Source of the DNA: Chitinophagaceae bacterium
Lineage (GTDB): Bacteria > Bacteroidota > Bacteroidia > Chitinophagales > Chitinophagaceae
NCBI GenBank assembly: GCA_947468255.1
Contig: CANIMM010000002.1
Coordinates: 1-34,668 of the forward strand
Length of the DNA stretch: 34,668 nt
Direction of reading: 5' to 3'
The position numbers were made by a program, and so were the translations under genes. The notes under the pieces are model-generated. The model did no database searches, was not told where the DNA came from, and worked only from the letters and a program-made list of their open reading frames with translations. The first letter of the stretch is position 1. Each line of letters starts with the position of its first letter. Positions 8,127 to 15,526 of this stretch are shown in pieces.

Positions 8127-8190
8127 TCACCATTCACCATTCACCATTCACCATTCACCATTCACCATTCACCATTCACCTCCTCACCAT
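8125..8190 (-). repeat. Tandem heptamer array, right arm of intergenic element 1
   Basis: Eight perfect tandem ATTCACC copies at 8125-8180, then TCCTCACCAT. Read on the minus strand these are GGTGAAT units that begin in the last codon and stop codon (8184-8186) of the Nramp-like gene. This is the partner of the left arm at 7960-7986. Confidence 0.9.
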
Positions 8191-9446
8191 TGCAAATACA
8201 GCAAAGCCAAGGCTGCCGCTGTCATAATGATTAGAGCGGAGAATCCAAGTATGTTGGATATTTTCCCATTGGTAAATTCCCCCATAATTTTTTTGTTATT
8301 GGAGATATGCAAAATGATCGCAATTAAAACGGGTGCTGTAATACCATACAAGATAGCAGTATATATCAGGGCTTTAACCGGTGAAATGCCGATGTAATTC
8401 AATGAAAGACCCAGTATTAGGGAAATGGCAATGATGATATAGAACGCTTTGGCTTCGTGAAATTTTTTATCTAGGCCCTGTTCCCAGCCAAAGGTTTCTG
8501 CAAAAATATACGAAAGTGATCCGCTCAAAACTGGGATGGCAATGAATCCAGTTCCGATAACACCAACAGCAAATAGCAGATAGGCTAGGTTTCCAGCCAA
8601 TGGTTTTAATGCCATTGCCGCCTGCTCTACTGTATCGATCTGGTGAATGCCACCATTGAATAAAACGGTGCCAGTGGTTAAAATGATAAAGAACATCACT
8701 AGGCCTGAAAAAGACATTCCAAAGTCAACATCCTGTTGCATGTCTTTGATTATTTTTTTATTCACTACCAACTGCTTTTCGGCATGCTTCATTTCTTCTA
8801 CTTCCATAGTGGCTTGCCAAAAGAAAAGATAGGGAGAAATGGTAGTGCCCAGAATGCCTACTAATATGCTAATAAATTCTTTATTAAATTGAATGGAGGG
8901 AATGAAGGTGGAAGAAAGGATTTTTATAAAATCTTGTTTGTACAAAAAAGGAACGATTAAATAAACCAATAAAACAATGCAAAGATATTTAAGGGTGGCA
9001 GCGATTTTTTGATAGGGCAAATAAATAATCAATGCGAGTAGAATCAGGGTGAATACCACACTAAAATAGGTGGCTTCAATGGAAGGGAAAAGCAAATTTC
9101 CTACAGCGCCCATTCCTGCAATATCGGCACCAATGTTCATGATAATGGCGGGAAAACTAAATAGCAGCATGAGGTACAATACCGGCCTTGGATAATTTTT
9201 CTTCAGTGTGCCCGTTAGTCCTTTTGAAGTAACCATTCCTATTCTGGCACACATTTGCTGGATGGAGGCCATCAATGGAAAGGCAATCAGTGCGGTCCAA
9301 AGGGTGGAAAGACCATAGGCTGCTCCTGCCTGTGAGTAGGTGGCAATACCAGATGGATCATCGTCGCTGGCACCGGTCACCAAACCTGGTCCAAGCAATT
9401 TCCAAAATCGGGATAGTCTGCCAGGGTTATCTGTTTTTGTTTTCAT
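8184..9446 (-). CDS. Nramp-family divalent metal transporter with altered metal-site motifs
   Basis: 420 residues with about 11 membrane segments. The N-terminus LGPGLVTGASDDDPSG is the first Nramp motif (DPSG at 30-33 where canonical members have DPGN). The helix-6 motif reads ISPYLFFW (203-210) where canonical members have MPHN, so the metal-binding methionine is Ser204 and the histidine is Tyr206. Asn of DPGN is Gly33. These changes place the protein among divergent Nramp-related carriers, some of which move Mg2+ rather than Mn2+/Fe2+; the ion here is inference. It lies 58 bp downstream of a DUF1080 gene on the same strand, so they may be co-transcribed. Its stop codon lies inside the heptamer array. 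Confidence 0.85.
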   Translation of the reverse strand: MKTKTDNPGRLSRFWKLLGPGLVTGASDDDPSGIATYSQAGAAYGLSTLWTALIAFPLMASIQQMCARIGMVTSKGLTGTLKKNYPRPVLYLMLLFSFPAIIMNIGADIAGMGAVGNLLFPSIEATYFSVVFTLILLALIIYLPYQKIAATLKYLCIVLLVYLIVPFLYKQDFIKILSSTFIPSIQFNKEFISILVGILGTTISPYLFFWQATMEVEEMKHAEKQLVVNKKIIKDMQQDVDFGMSFSGLVMFFIILTTGTVLFNGGIHQIDTVEQAAMALKPLAGNLAYLLFAVGVIGTGFIAIPVLSGSLSYIFAETFGWEQGLDKKFHEAKAFYIIIAISLILGLSLNYIGISPVKALIYTAILYGITAPVLIAIILHISNNKKIMGEFTNGKISNILGFSALIIMTAAALALLYLQW

Positions 9447-9504
9447 TGTTAATTTTTGTTAGCACAATCTGCTGAAGGCAAAATCAATTGCTAAAAAGTC
9501 AAAT

Positions 9505-10194
9505 TTATTTTTTCGGAATTTTCGAAAGATCGGTTAATTCAACTTTTCGAAATTCTACTTCGGAGCCTTCTGCTTGCAGTGCAATATGGCCCTTGCTAGC
9601 CGTGGCGTTAAACCCTTTGTTTAAATTATCTCCATTCAGCCATACGTTGATGGTATTTCCAATGCATTCAATGGTCATGCTATTCCATTCGCCCAGCGGT
9701 TTTTCGGAATCGTCGGTTAGGTTTTTTATTCGCCTTTCTTTTCCTTCGGTAATGCCCCATTTTTCTTTAGGGCCTCGGCGGGTTTCCATATCAGGCACTT
9801 CGATATCTTCCACGATGCACCAAAAATCACCTGCATTATCGTGCATCATTTGTATTTCTATCGATTTTGGAAACATTTTATAGAGGGCCCTTGGGGTAGA
9901 GGCAAATACAAGTACGCCACAGTTTCCGGGTTTTCCTGCAAAACGATATTCTAGGTTCAGTCTGAAATTTTCATAGTCGGCATCGGTAATTAAATGCCCT
10001 TGGGGGGTGCCCAGACTAACCAATAAACCGTTGCGGATAATAAATGGATTAATGGCAGCTGAGTTGGAATCCATTTCCGGTACATCTACGTGCCATCCGC
10101 TTAAATCTTTTCCATTGAAAAGGCTTTTAGTTTGAGCTGTTATGCTAGCGAGAAAAAAATGCATTCCTATCAAAAGGAGGACAGACTTATTCAT
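9505..10194 (-). CDS. Second secreted DUF1080 protein (3-keto-disaccharide hydrolase family)
   Basis: 229 residues with a signal peptide (residues ~1-20, ending SITAQ). DUF1080 landmarks: SLFNGKDLSGWHVD, YENFRLNLEYRF, GNCGVLVFAS, KSIEIQMMHDNAGDFW, GEWNSMTIECIGNTINVWLNG and GHIALQAEGSEVEFRKVEL. It is divergent from the DUF1080 protein at 7253-7960 and so probably has another substrate range. It does not share the strand of the main sugar operon. The gene following on its strand (58 bp) encodes the Nramp-like transporter. Inference: a periplasmic enzyme that feeds the same 3-keto-sugar chemistry from a separate transcript. Confidence 0.88.
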   Translation of the reverse strand: MNKSVLLLIGMHFFLASITAQTKSLFNGKDLSGWHVDVPEMDSNSAAINPFIIRNGLLVSLGTPQGHLITDADYENFRLNLEYRFAGKPGNCGVLVFASTPRALYKMFPKSIEIQMMHDNAGDFWCIVEDIEVPDMETRRGPKEKWGITEGKERRIKNLTDDSEKPLGEWNSMTIECIGNTINVWLNGDNLNKGFNATASKGHIALQAEGSEVEFRKVELTDLSKIPKK

Positions 10195-10241
10195 AACTCA
10201 ATTTTTTTTTCTGCTTTACCAATATTAATCAAATCTGTAGG

Positions 10242-10401
10242 AAAATTTGCATAAATCTTCGGGAAAGATAAAAAAGAATCTCCCGCAGATTTTCGCAGAT
10301 TGAGAGCACGCAGATGAACACAGATTTGAGTATTGAGTTGGAAAGTGTAGTTGAATAAAAAATCAGCGTAAATCTGCGGAAAAATCAGCGTAAATCTGCG
10401 G
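10242..10401. repeat. Degenerate 'AATCTGCGG' repeat cluster with inverted arms
   Basis: Two exact 22-bp copies built on AATCAGCGTAAATCTGCGG occur at 10361-10379 and 10383-10401. A decayed direct copy (19 of 23 positions) is at 10242-10264. An inverted copy (19 of 21) at 10281-10301 starts TCCCGCAGATT, so parts of the region can pair as a long hairpin. No gene is visible inside it. The wording resembles short repeats scattered in many bacterial genomes. Confidence 0.8.
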
Positions 10402-10413
10402 GAAAAAATAAAA

Positions 10414-10443
10414 AAAATCCCCTCCTGAAAAAGAGGGGATTTT
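10414..10443 (-). terminator. Rho-independent terminator of sucC
   Basis: An 11-bp stem with CCCCTC/GAGGGG core (10414-10424 with 10433-10443) and an 8-base loop. On the minus strand it is followed by a long T-rich run. It lies 24 bp past the sucC stop. Confidence 0.9.
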
Positions 10444-10467
10444 GAAATTCAACATTTTAAATAGTAT

Positions 10468-11679
10468 TTATGCCACCGCCTTGTTCACTAGGGAGGCCGC
10501 TTCGCTTAGCAGAATCGCACTTTGCACTTTTAGTCCGCTTTCGTCAATTAGTTTCTTGGCCACATCTGCATTGGTGCCCTGCAAGCGGACAATGATCGGT
10601 ATTTCGATATTGCCAATGGATTGGTAGGCATCAATAACGCCCTGGGCTACACGATCACAACGTACAATACCACCGAATATATTAATCAGAATGGCTTTTA
10701 CTTTCGGATCTTTTAAGATAATGCGGAAACCTGCTTCCACCGTTTGCGCATTGGCGCTGCCGCCTACATCCAAAAAATTGGCAGGCTCACCACCACTTAA
10801 TTTAATCATGTCCATGGTAGCCATCGCAAGTCCGGCACCATTTACCATACAGCCTACATTGCCATCTAATTTTACAAAGTTCAGGTTAAATTTACCCGCC
10901 TCTACTTCGGTAGGATCTTCTTCCGATATATCGCGCAGTGAGGCAATGTCTGGATGGCGCATAATGGCATTGTCATCCACATTCATTTTACAATCTACCG
11001 CAATGATTTTTTCATCACTGGTTTTGAACAATGGATTAATTTCCAACATACCGCAATCCAACCCCACATAAGCTTTGTATAAGTTGGTTACAAATTTTAC
11101 ACAGTTCTTAAATGCTTCCCCACTCAATCCAAGATTGAAAGCGATTTTGCGTGCCTGAAAAGGCAGTAGCAATCCACCAGGGTGAATCCATTCCTTAAAT
11201 ATTTTTTCGGGTGTATCGTGTGCTACATCTTCAATATTCATTCCGCCTTCCGTGCTGTACATTACTACATTCTGTCCTTTAGAGCGATCTAATAATATGG
11301 ATAGGTAAAATTCTTTTACCGGGTTGGCTCCTTCATAATACACATCCTGTGCTACCAAAACTTTATTGACCATCTTGCCGGCAGGGCCAGTTTGAATGGT
11401 AACTAGGGTGCCACCTATAATGTTTTGTGCGATTTGTTTTACGGCTTCGGCATTTTTACCTACCGCTACACCGCGTTGCTCAGTCCCAATGATGGTTCCC
11501 TTGCCGCGTCCACCAGCGTGAATTTGCGCTTTTACTACCGCAAATTTGCTTCCGTACTGAGAGTGGATTTGTCTGTAAGCATCTTCTGCTTCAGTAGCGG
11601 TATTACAGGCAATACCTTCTTGTACTGGAACATCGTATTTTTTTAGTAGTTCTTTTGCTTGATACTCGTGGAGATTCAT
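10468..11679 (-). CDS. sucC: Succinate-CoA ligase, beta subunit
   Basis: 403 residues, close to the family norm. Citric-acid-cycle enzyme that forms ATP or GTP from succinyl-CoA as part of an alpha/beta complex. Seen: the start MNLHEYQAKELLKKYDVPV, the ATP-grasp segment VKAQIHAGGRGK, LEINPLF, DCKMNVDDNA, MVNGAGLAMATMD, NFLDVGGSA and FGGIVRCDRVAQGV, all standard for SucC. The usual partner gene sucD is not next to it in this window. It is followed by a strong terminator and preceded by a 326-bp gap shared with the divergent nucleoside phosphorylase gene. Confidence 0.96.
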   Translation of the reverse strand: MNLHEYQAKELLKKYDVPVQEGIACNTATEAEDAYRQIHSQYGSKFAVVKAQIHAGGRGKGTIIGTEQRGVAVGKNAEAVKQIAQNIIGGTLVTIQTGPAGKMVNKVLVAQDVYYEGANPVKEFYLSILLDRSKGQNVVMYSTEGGMNIEDVAHDTPEKIFKEWIHPGGLLLPFQARKIAFNLGLSGEAFKNCVKFVTNLYKAYVGLDCGMLEINPLFKTSDEKIIAVDCKMNVDDNAIMRHPDIASLRDISEEDPTEVEAGKFNLNFVKLDGNVGCMVNGAGLAMATMDMIKLSGGEPANFLDVGGSANAQTVEAGFRIILKDPKVKAILINIFGGIVRCDRVAQGVIDAYQSIGNIEIPIIVRLQGTNADVAKKLIDESGLKVQSAILLSEAASLVNKAVA

Positions 11680-12005
11680 GTAGTAAAAATTTTGGCGAAG
11701 ATAGTAAACTATGTGTCAAAAAATAGCGCAGTTTTTATTGTAGGTACCCACATTTCATATCAACCATTTATATATTGATTATAATTAATATAAATCGGTT
11801 TTCTTGCTGGTTTGATTGCAAATGGATCTTTATTGTTAACCAGAAGTAAATCGCAGTTTATTTTACCAATATTTTAATCCATCCTTGGGGATAGTTTAGT
11901 TTCTTTGCACAACAGTTTTTTGCAGTTAGTGAAGTGAATGCCGATAGTAGGGCATCACAAAGGCGATGGTTATTTAAAAACAGTTCAAATTTTTTATAAA
12001 AATAT
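11680..12005. other. Divergent intergenic region between sucC and the nucleoside phosphorylase gene
   Basis: 326 bases, very A/T-rich. It must hold the promoters of both flanking genes. I find no exact match to the Bacteroidota TAnnTTTG box at a convincing distance; the nearest is TAGTTTAG at 11892-11899. No coding frame, RNA gene or strong hairpin is seen. Confidence 0.5.
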
Positions 12006-12818
12006 ATGGTAACCAAAATTGAAGCTGCGGTTCGTTTCATCCGAGGGTTGTATACAGACAACCCTTCAGTCGGAATTGTGCTGGGAAGTGGCTTGGGTAG
12101 TTTTACTGCCGAGATGACAATAGAGAAGGAAATTCCCTATGGCGATATCCCACATTTTCCGGTAAGTACCGTGGAGGGGCATAGTGGCAAATTGATTTTT
12201 GGCGTGCTGGGAGGAAAAAAAGTAATTGCCATGGCCGGTCGATTTCATTTTTATGAAGGATACAGCGCTGAAGAGGTGGTTTTCCCGATTCGGGTAATGA
12301 AATTTTTAGGTATCGAAACCCTCTTGCTCAGTAATGCTGCAGGTGGAATGAATACCAATTTTGAGGTAGGCGACCTGATGGTTATCAATGACCACATTAG
12401 TTTATTCACAGTCAATCCGCTGATAGGTGAAAATTCAGATGCATTAGGACCACGTTTTCCAGACATGAGTGAGCCTTATAGCAAGCAGTTAATCGCTGCT
12501 GCCAAATCTATCGCCAAAGCCAATCACCTCGATTTAAAAGAGGGTGTTTATTGCGGGGTTACCGGACCTACTTTTGAAACTCGTGCCGAATATAAGTTCT
12601 TACACATTATTGGCAGTGATGCGGTAGGGATGAGTACCGTGCAGGAAGTGATTGCTGCAGTACATATGGGCATGACCGTATTTGCCATTAGCGTGATAAC
12701 CGATTTAGGAATTCGGGAGGAAGAAAATAAAATCACTCATGCCGAAGTGTTGGAAGCTGCCGGTAAAGCGGAACCTAAGCTGACCTTGCTTTTCAAGGAA
12801 TTAATTGCTCAAATGTAA
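12006..12818 (+). CDS. punA: Purine nucleoside phosphorylase (trimeric PNP type)
   Basis: 270 residues. Splits purine nucleosides with phosphate into base and (deoxy)ribose-1-phosphate in the cytoplasm. Seen: the phosphate-site GIVLGSGLGSF (residues ~23-33), HFPVSTVEGHSG, AGRFHFYEGY, LLLSNAAGGMN, GVYCGVTGPTFETRAEY, and SDAVGMSTVQEVIAA. These mark the trimeric PNP-I class rather than hexameric DeoD. Length is normal. The porin gene starts 3 bp after the stop, so the two are almost surely co-transcribed. Confidence 0.94.
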   Translation: MVTKIEAAVRFIRGLYTDNPSVGIVLGSGLGSFTAEMTIEKEIPYGDIPHFPVSTVEGHSGKLIFGVLGGKKVIAMAGRFHFYEGYSAEEVVFPIRVMKFLGIETLLLSNAAGGMNTNFEVGDLMVINDHISLFTVNPLIGENSDALGPRFPDMSEPYSKQLIAAAKSIAKANHLDLKEGVYCGVTGPTFETRAEYKFLHIIGSDAVGMSTVQEVIAAVHMGMTVFAISVITDLGIREEENKITHAEVLEAAGKAEPKLTLLFKELIAQM

Positions 12819-12821
12819 TCC

Positions 12822-14879
12822 ATGTTTAAAATTGTAGCCACTTTATTTTTTTTGCTGCTATTGCAAACAGCCTTTGCCCAAATTCCCAGGGGGTTTGGAG
12901 GTGGCGGCGGTAGAGGTGGAGGTGGAGGAAATAATTCGTCCAACCGGTCGGGTGGCAATCCCAATTCACCCAAGGGAGGGTCTAGCGATACCAGTTCCAA
13001 AAGCGCCACACTTGGATTTGAACACAGAGATGATGCAAAGGATTCTATCACCATTGGTTTTAAATACCTAGATTCTATCCGCAATAACAAATTAGACACT
13101 TCCATTAACGATTTTTATAATTATTTCATCTTGCCTGCTGCTCAGCAATACCTGGGTAACAATGGTGCTGCCGGTTATTCATTAATTTTCGCCCCCTTGC
13201 TAAAACCAGGTTGGGATGCAGGTTTTCACGCTTTTGATGCCTATCGATTTAACTTGGAAAATACCCGTTTTTATAAAACCACCAAACCATTTACACAGTT
13301 TGGGTACCAACTGGCATCTGGGAAGGAGCAAATGATTAAGATATTGCACACCCAAAACCCCCAACCCAATTTAAATTTCGGATTTGAATATCGGCTGATT
13401 TCTGCACCTGGTTTTTTTGTAACTCAAAATACCAATGTCAACAATTACCGACTATTTAGTAATTACCAAGGGAAGCGCAAGCGATACGCTGCTTTTTTTA
13501 CGATATTAGCCAATACAGTTAAGAATTCAGAAAATGGCGGTATGAAAAATGACAGCTTGCTTTCTGATAAAGAATTTTCAAAGCGCTTTACCATTCCCGT
13601 TAATTTGGGTGGAGATGCTTCTATTCAGCCAAACCCTTTCAAGTCGTCGGTCACTACCGGAAATGTATATAAAGAGTCTACCTTTTTTTTACGGCAAAGT
13701 TATGATATCGGAAAAAGGGATTCGGTGGAGGTGAATGATTCCACTACAGATTACCTGTTTTATCCCAAACTTCGTTTTCAACATACTTTTACTTCTAATT
13801 CGTATAGCTACCAGTTTAAGGATATTGTGGCGGATTCATCTCTTTATCAAAAGTGGTATGACACTACTTTAAGAAGGCCAACAGATTCTTTAATTGTAAT
13901 CGATGAGTGGAAACTGATCACCAATGATTTTTCTCTGATACAATTTCCAGACACTAAAAATGCTGCGCAGTTTTTATCAGCTGGCGCTAGGCTTGAAAAC
14001 TTGAAAGGCATTTTTGCTAGTGGAAGTAAAAATTTTTACAATATTGTATTACATGGAGAATATCGAAATAAAACCAGAAACAGGCTATGGGATATTCTTG
14101 CTAAAGGAGAATTTTATCTCAATGGCGTCAATAGTGGCGACTATTCAGCTTTTGCTACGCTCAGTAGAATACTTAATAAAAAATTGGGTAGTGTTCGGCT
14201 GCTTTTTAATAATGTAAATAGAAGCCCTTCATTTATTTATACAGGCTATTCATCTTTTAATTTTGGCAACACGGGAGATTATAAAAAAGAAAATATTACC
14301 GTACTGAAAGCGTCTGCTGAAAATCCTTTTTTCAATATTTCGTTTACCAATTATTTGATGAACAACTATCTTTATTTTACAGATTTCTACCATACCGCCC
14401 AATACAATCAATTGATTAATTTGCTGCAATTAAGTGTTTCAAAAAAAATACCGCTTAGTAAAAAATGGAATTGGTATACTGAAATCACTTTGCAGCAAAC
14501 TGACGGGGCTGCTCCTATAAAAGTGCCCTTCGTGTTTACTCGAAACCGACTGGCTTATGAAGGTGTATTTTATAAAAATCTAAATTTGAGCGCAGGAATT
14601 GAATTCCGTTATTACACTTCTTATACATCCTATAATTATTCTCCGCTGATGGGGCAGTTTGTAACCCAAGATTCGGTGGCTACAAAAAACCGACCGGACC
14701 TGAGCGGTTTCCTTCATTTCAGGATTAAAAAATTTACAGCATACCTACGACTAGAAAATTTAAATACAGTTGATTTTTCAAATGGGTTCGGTTTTACTAA
14801 AAATAATTTTGCAGCGCCACATTATGCCTATCCAGGTTTAATATTCCGATTGGGAATTCTTTGGAATTTTGTCAATTAG
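12822..14879 (+). CDS. Putative outer-membrane beta-barrel porin
   Basis: 685 residues. A signal peptide (residues 1-20, ending TAFAQ) is followed by a low-complexity Gly/Asn/Ser stretch (about 23-60) with runs of glycine, then a long region of alternating polar and aromatic residues typical of beta strands. It ends LGILWNFVN, with hydrophobic/aromatic residues as in barrel C-termini. Length and layout match the Bacteroidota 'putative porin' family (Porin_10 type). It follows the nucleoside phosphorylase gene by 3 bp. Inference: it might admit nucleosides or be an unrelated envelope protein that shares the transcript; the sequence cannot decide. Confidence 0.8.
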   Translation: MFKIVATLFFLLLLQTAFAQIPRGFGGGGGRGGGGGNNSSNRSGGNPNSPKGGSSDTSSKSATLGFEHRDDAKDSITIGFKYLDSIRNNKLDTSINDFYNYFILPAAQQYLGNNGAAGYSLIFAPLLKPGWDAGFHAFDAYRFNLENTRFYKTTKPFTQFGYQLASGKEQMIKILHTQNPQPNLNFGFEYRLISAPGFFVTQNTNVNNYRLFSNYQGKRKRYAAFFTILANTVKNSENGGMKNDSLLSDKEFSKRFTIPVNLGGDASIQPNPFKSSVTTGNVYKESTFFLRQSYDIGKRDSVEVNDSTTDYLFYPKLRFQHTFTSNSYSYQFKDIVADSSLYQKWYDTTLRRPTDSLIVIDEWKLITNDFSLIQFPDTKNAAQFLSAGARLENLKGIFASGSKNFYNIVLHGEYRNKTRNRLWDILAKGEFYLNGVNSGDYSAFATLSRILNKKLGSVRLLFNNVNRSPSFIYTGYSSFNFGNTGDYKKENITVLKASAENPFFNISFTNYLMNNYLYFTDFYHTAQYNQLINLLQLSVSKKIPLSKKWNWYTEITLQQTDGAAPIKVPFVFTRNRLAYEGVFYKNLNLSAGIEFRYYTSYTSYNYSPLMGQFVTQDSVATKNRPDLSGFLHFRIKKFTAYLRLENLNTVDFSNGFGFTKNNFAAPHYAYPGLIFRLGILWNFVN

Positions 14880-14979
14880 TTCAGCCCCGTCCTTTTTTAG
14901 TTGGGTACATTACTGCAATGGTTTTAATTTGTCCTTAAGTCCTATCTAATTTGAATATATTTTTTTAACTTGTATTACA

Positions 14980-15036
14980 ATGAAAAAAATCTTCCGTTGG
15001 ATAGCGTCATTATTTAAAAAAAAATGTTGTCAATGA
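14980..15036 (+). CDS. 18-codon upstream ORF, MKKIFRWIASLFKKKCCQ
   Basis: ATG at 14980, TGA at 15034-15036. The stop overlaps the ATG of the thioredoxin-like gene (15033) as ATGA, the classic layout of translational coupling. The peptide is basic at both ends with a hydrophobic middle and ends KKKCCQ. It could be a leader that controls the thiol-redox gene downstream, or a small membrane-bound peptide. No family is recognised. Very short ORFs arise by chance, so the exact overlap is the main support. Confidence 0.45.
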   Translation: MKKIFRWIASLFKKKCCQ

Positions 15037-15515
15037 AAATCATATTTGCAGTGATCCTATTTGTAGGGAGTAGCCTTTTTGTAAGTGCACAAGTTGCTAT
15101 TGGGGAAAAGGCCCCTGAATTTTCTTTGCGCAATGCGAAGGACAAATTGGTAAGCTTGTCATCCTTTCGTGGAAAAGTAGTGTTGATTGATTTTTGGGCG
15201 AGCTGGTGCGGTCCTTGCCGAGCTGCAAACCCTAGTGTGGGAAAGCTATACAACAAATACAAAGCAAAGGGATTTGAAGTGTTGGGCGTATCGATTGACA
15301 GTAAAAAAGCAGCCTGGCTGAAAGCGATTAAGCAGGATCAAATCCTGTACTCTCAAGTAAATGATCCCAAAGGCTGGTATTCGCCAGTGGCTGAAAAATA
15401 CGGCGTGAATCAAATTCCTACTTCATTTTTATTGGATAAGGCAGGTAAAATTATTGCCATCGATTTGGCAGGGCCTGCGTTGGAAAGCAAAATGAATGAG
15501 CTTTTAAAAAACTAG
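15033..15515 (+). CDS. TlpA-like thioredoxin-fold thiol-disulfide oxidoreductase
   Basis: 160 residues from the ATG at 15033; another ATG at 15024 would add three residues. The later start is preferred because it overlaps the upstream ORF stop and gives a clean signal peptide (MKIIFAVILFVG...VSAQ). The mature protein has the AhpC/TSA-TlpA pattern: GEKAPEFSLRN, VVLIDFWASWCGPCR with the active CxxC, GVSIDSKKAAW and the cis-proline loop VNQIPTSFLLD. Probably periplasmic, reducing disulfides or serving cytochrome c maturation. Faces a convergent minus-strand pair, 11 bp away. Confidence 0.92.
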   Translation: MKIIFAVILFVGSSLFVSAQVAIGEKAPEFSLRNAKDKLVSLSSFRGKVVLIDFWASWCGPCRAANPSVGKLYNKYKAKGFEVLGVSIDSKKAAWLKAIKQDQILYSQVNDPKGWYSPVAEKYGVNQIPTSFLLDKAGKIIAIDLAGPALESKMNELLKN

Positions 15516-15526
15516 CTAGTATAAAT

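Noticed and set aside
8125..8180. Tandem ATTCACC array as a CRISPR array
   Set aside because: The unit is 7 bases with no spacers between copies and no cas gene nearby; it is a simple tandem repeat.
7960..8190. Element 1 as an insertion sequence
   Set aside because: It has inverted ends but no transposase frame and no clear target-site duplication; its ends coincide with stop codons. A non-coding repeat element fits better.
8116..8397. Plus-strand frame of 93 codons starting in the array
   Set aside because: It runs antisense through the 3' end of the Nramp-like gene, and its N-terminus is just translated heptamer (repeating His-Ser-Pro-Phe-Thr-Ile).
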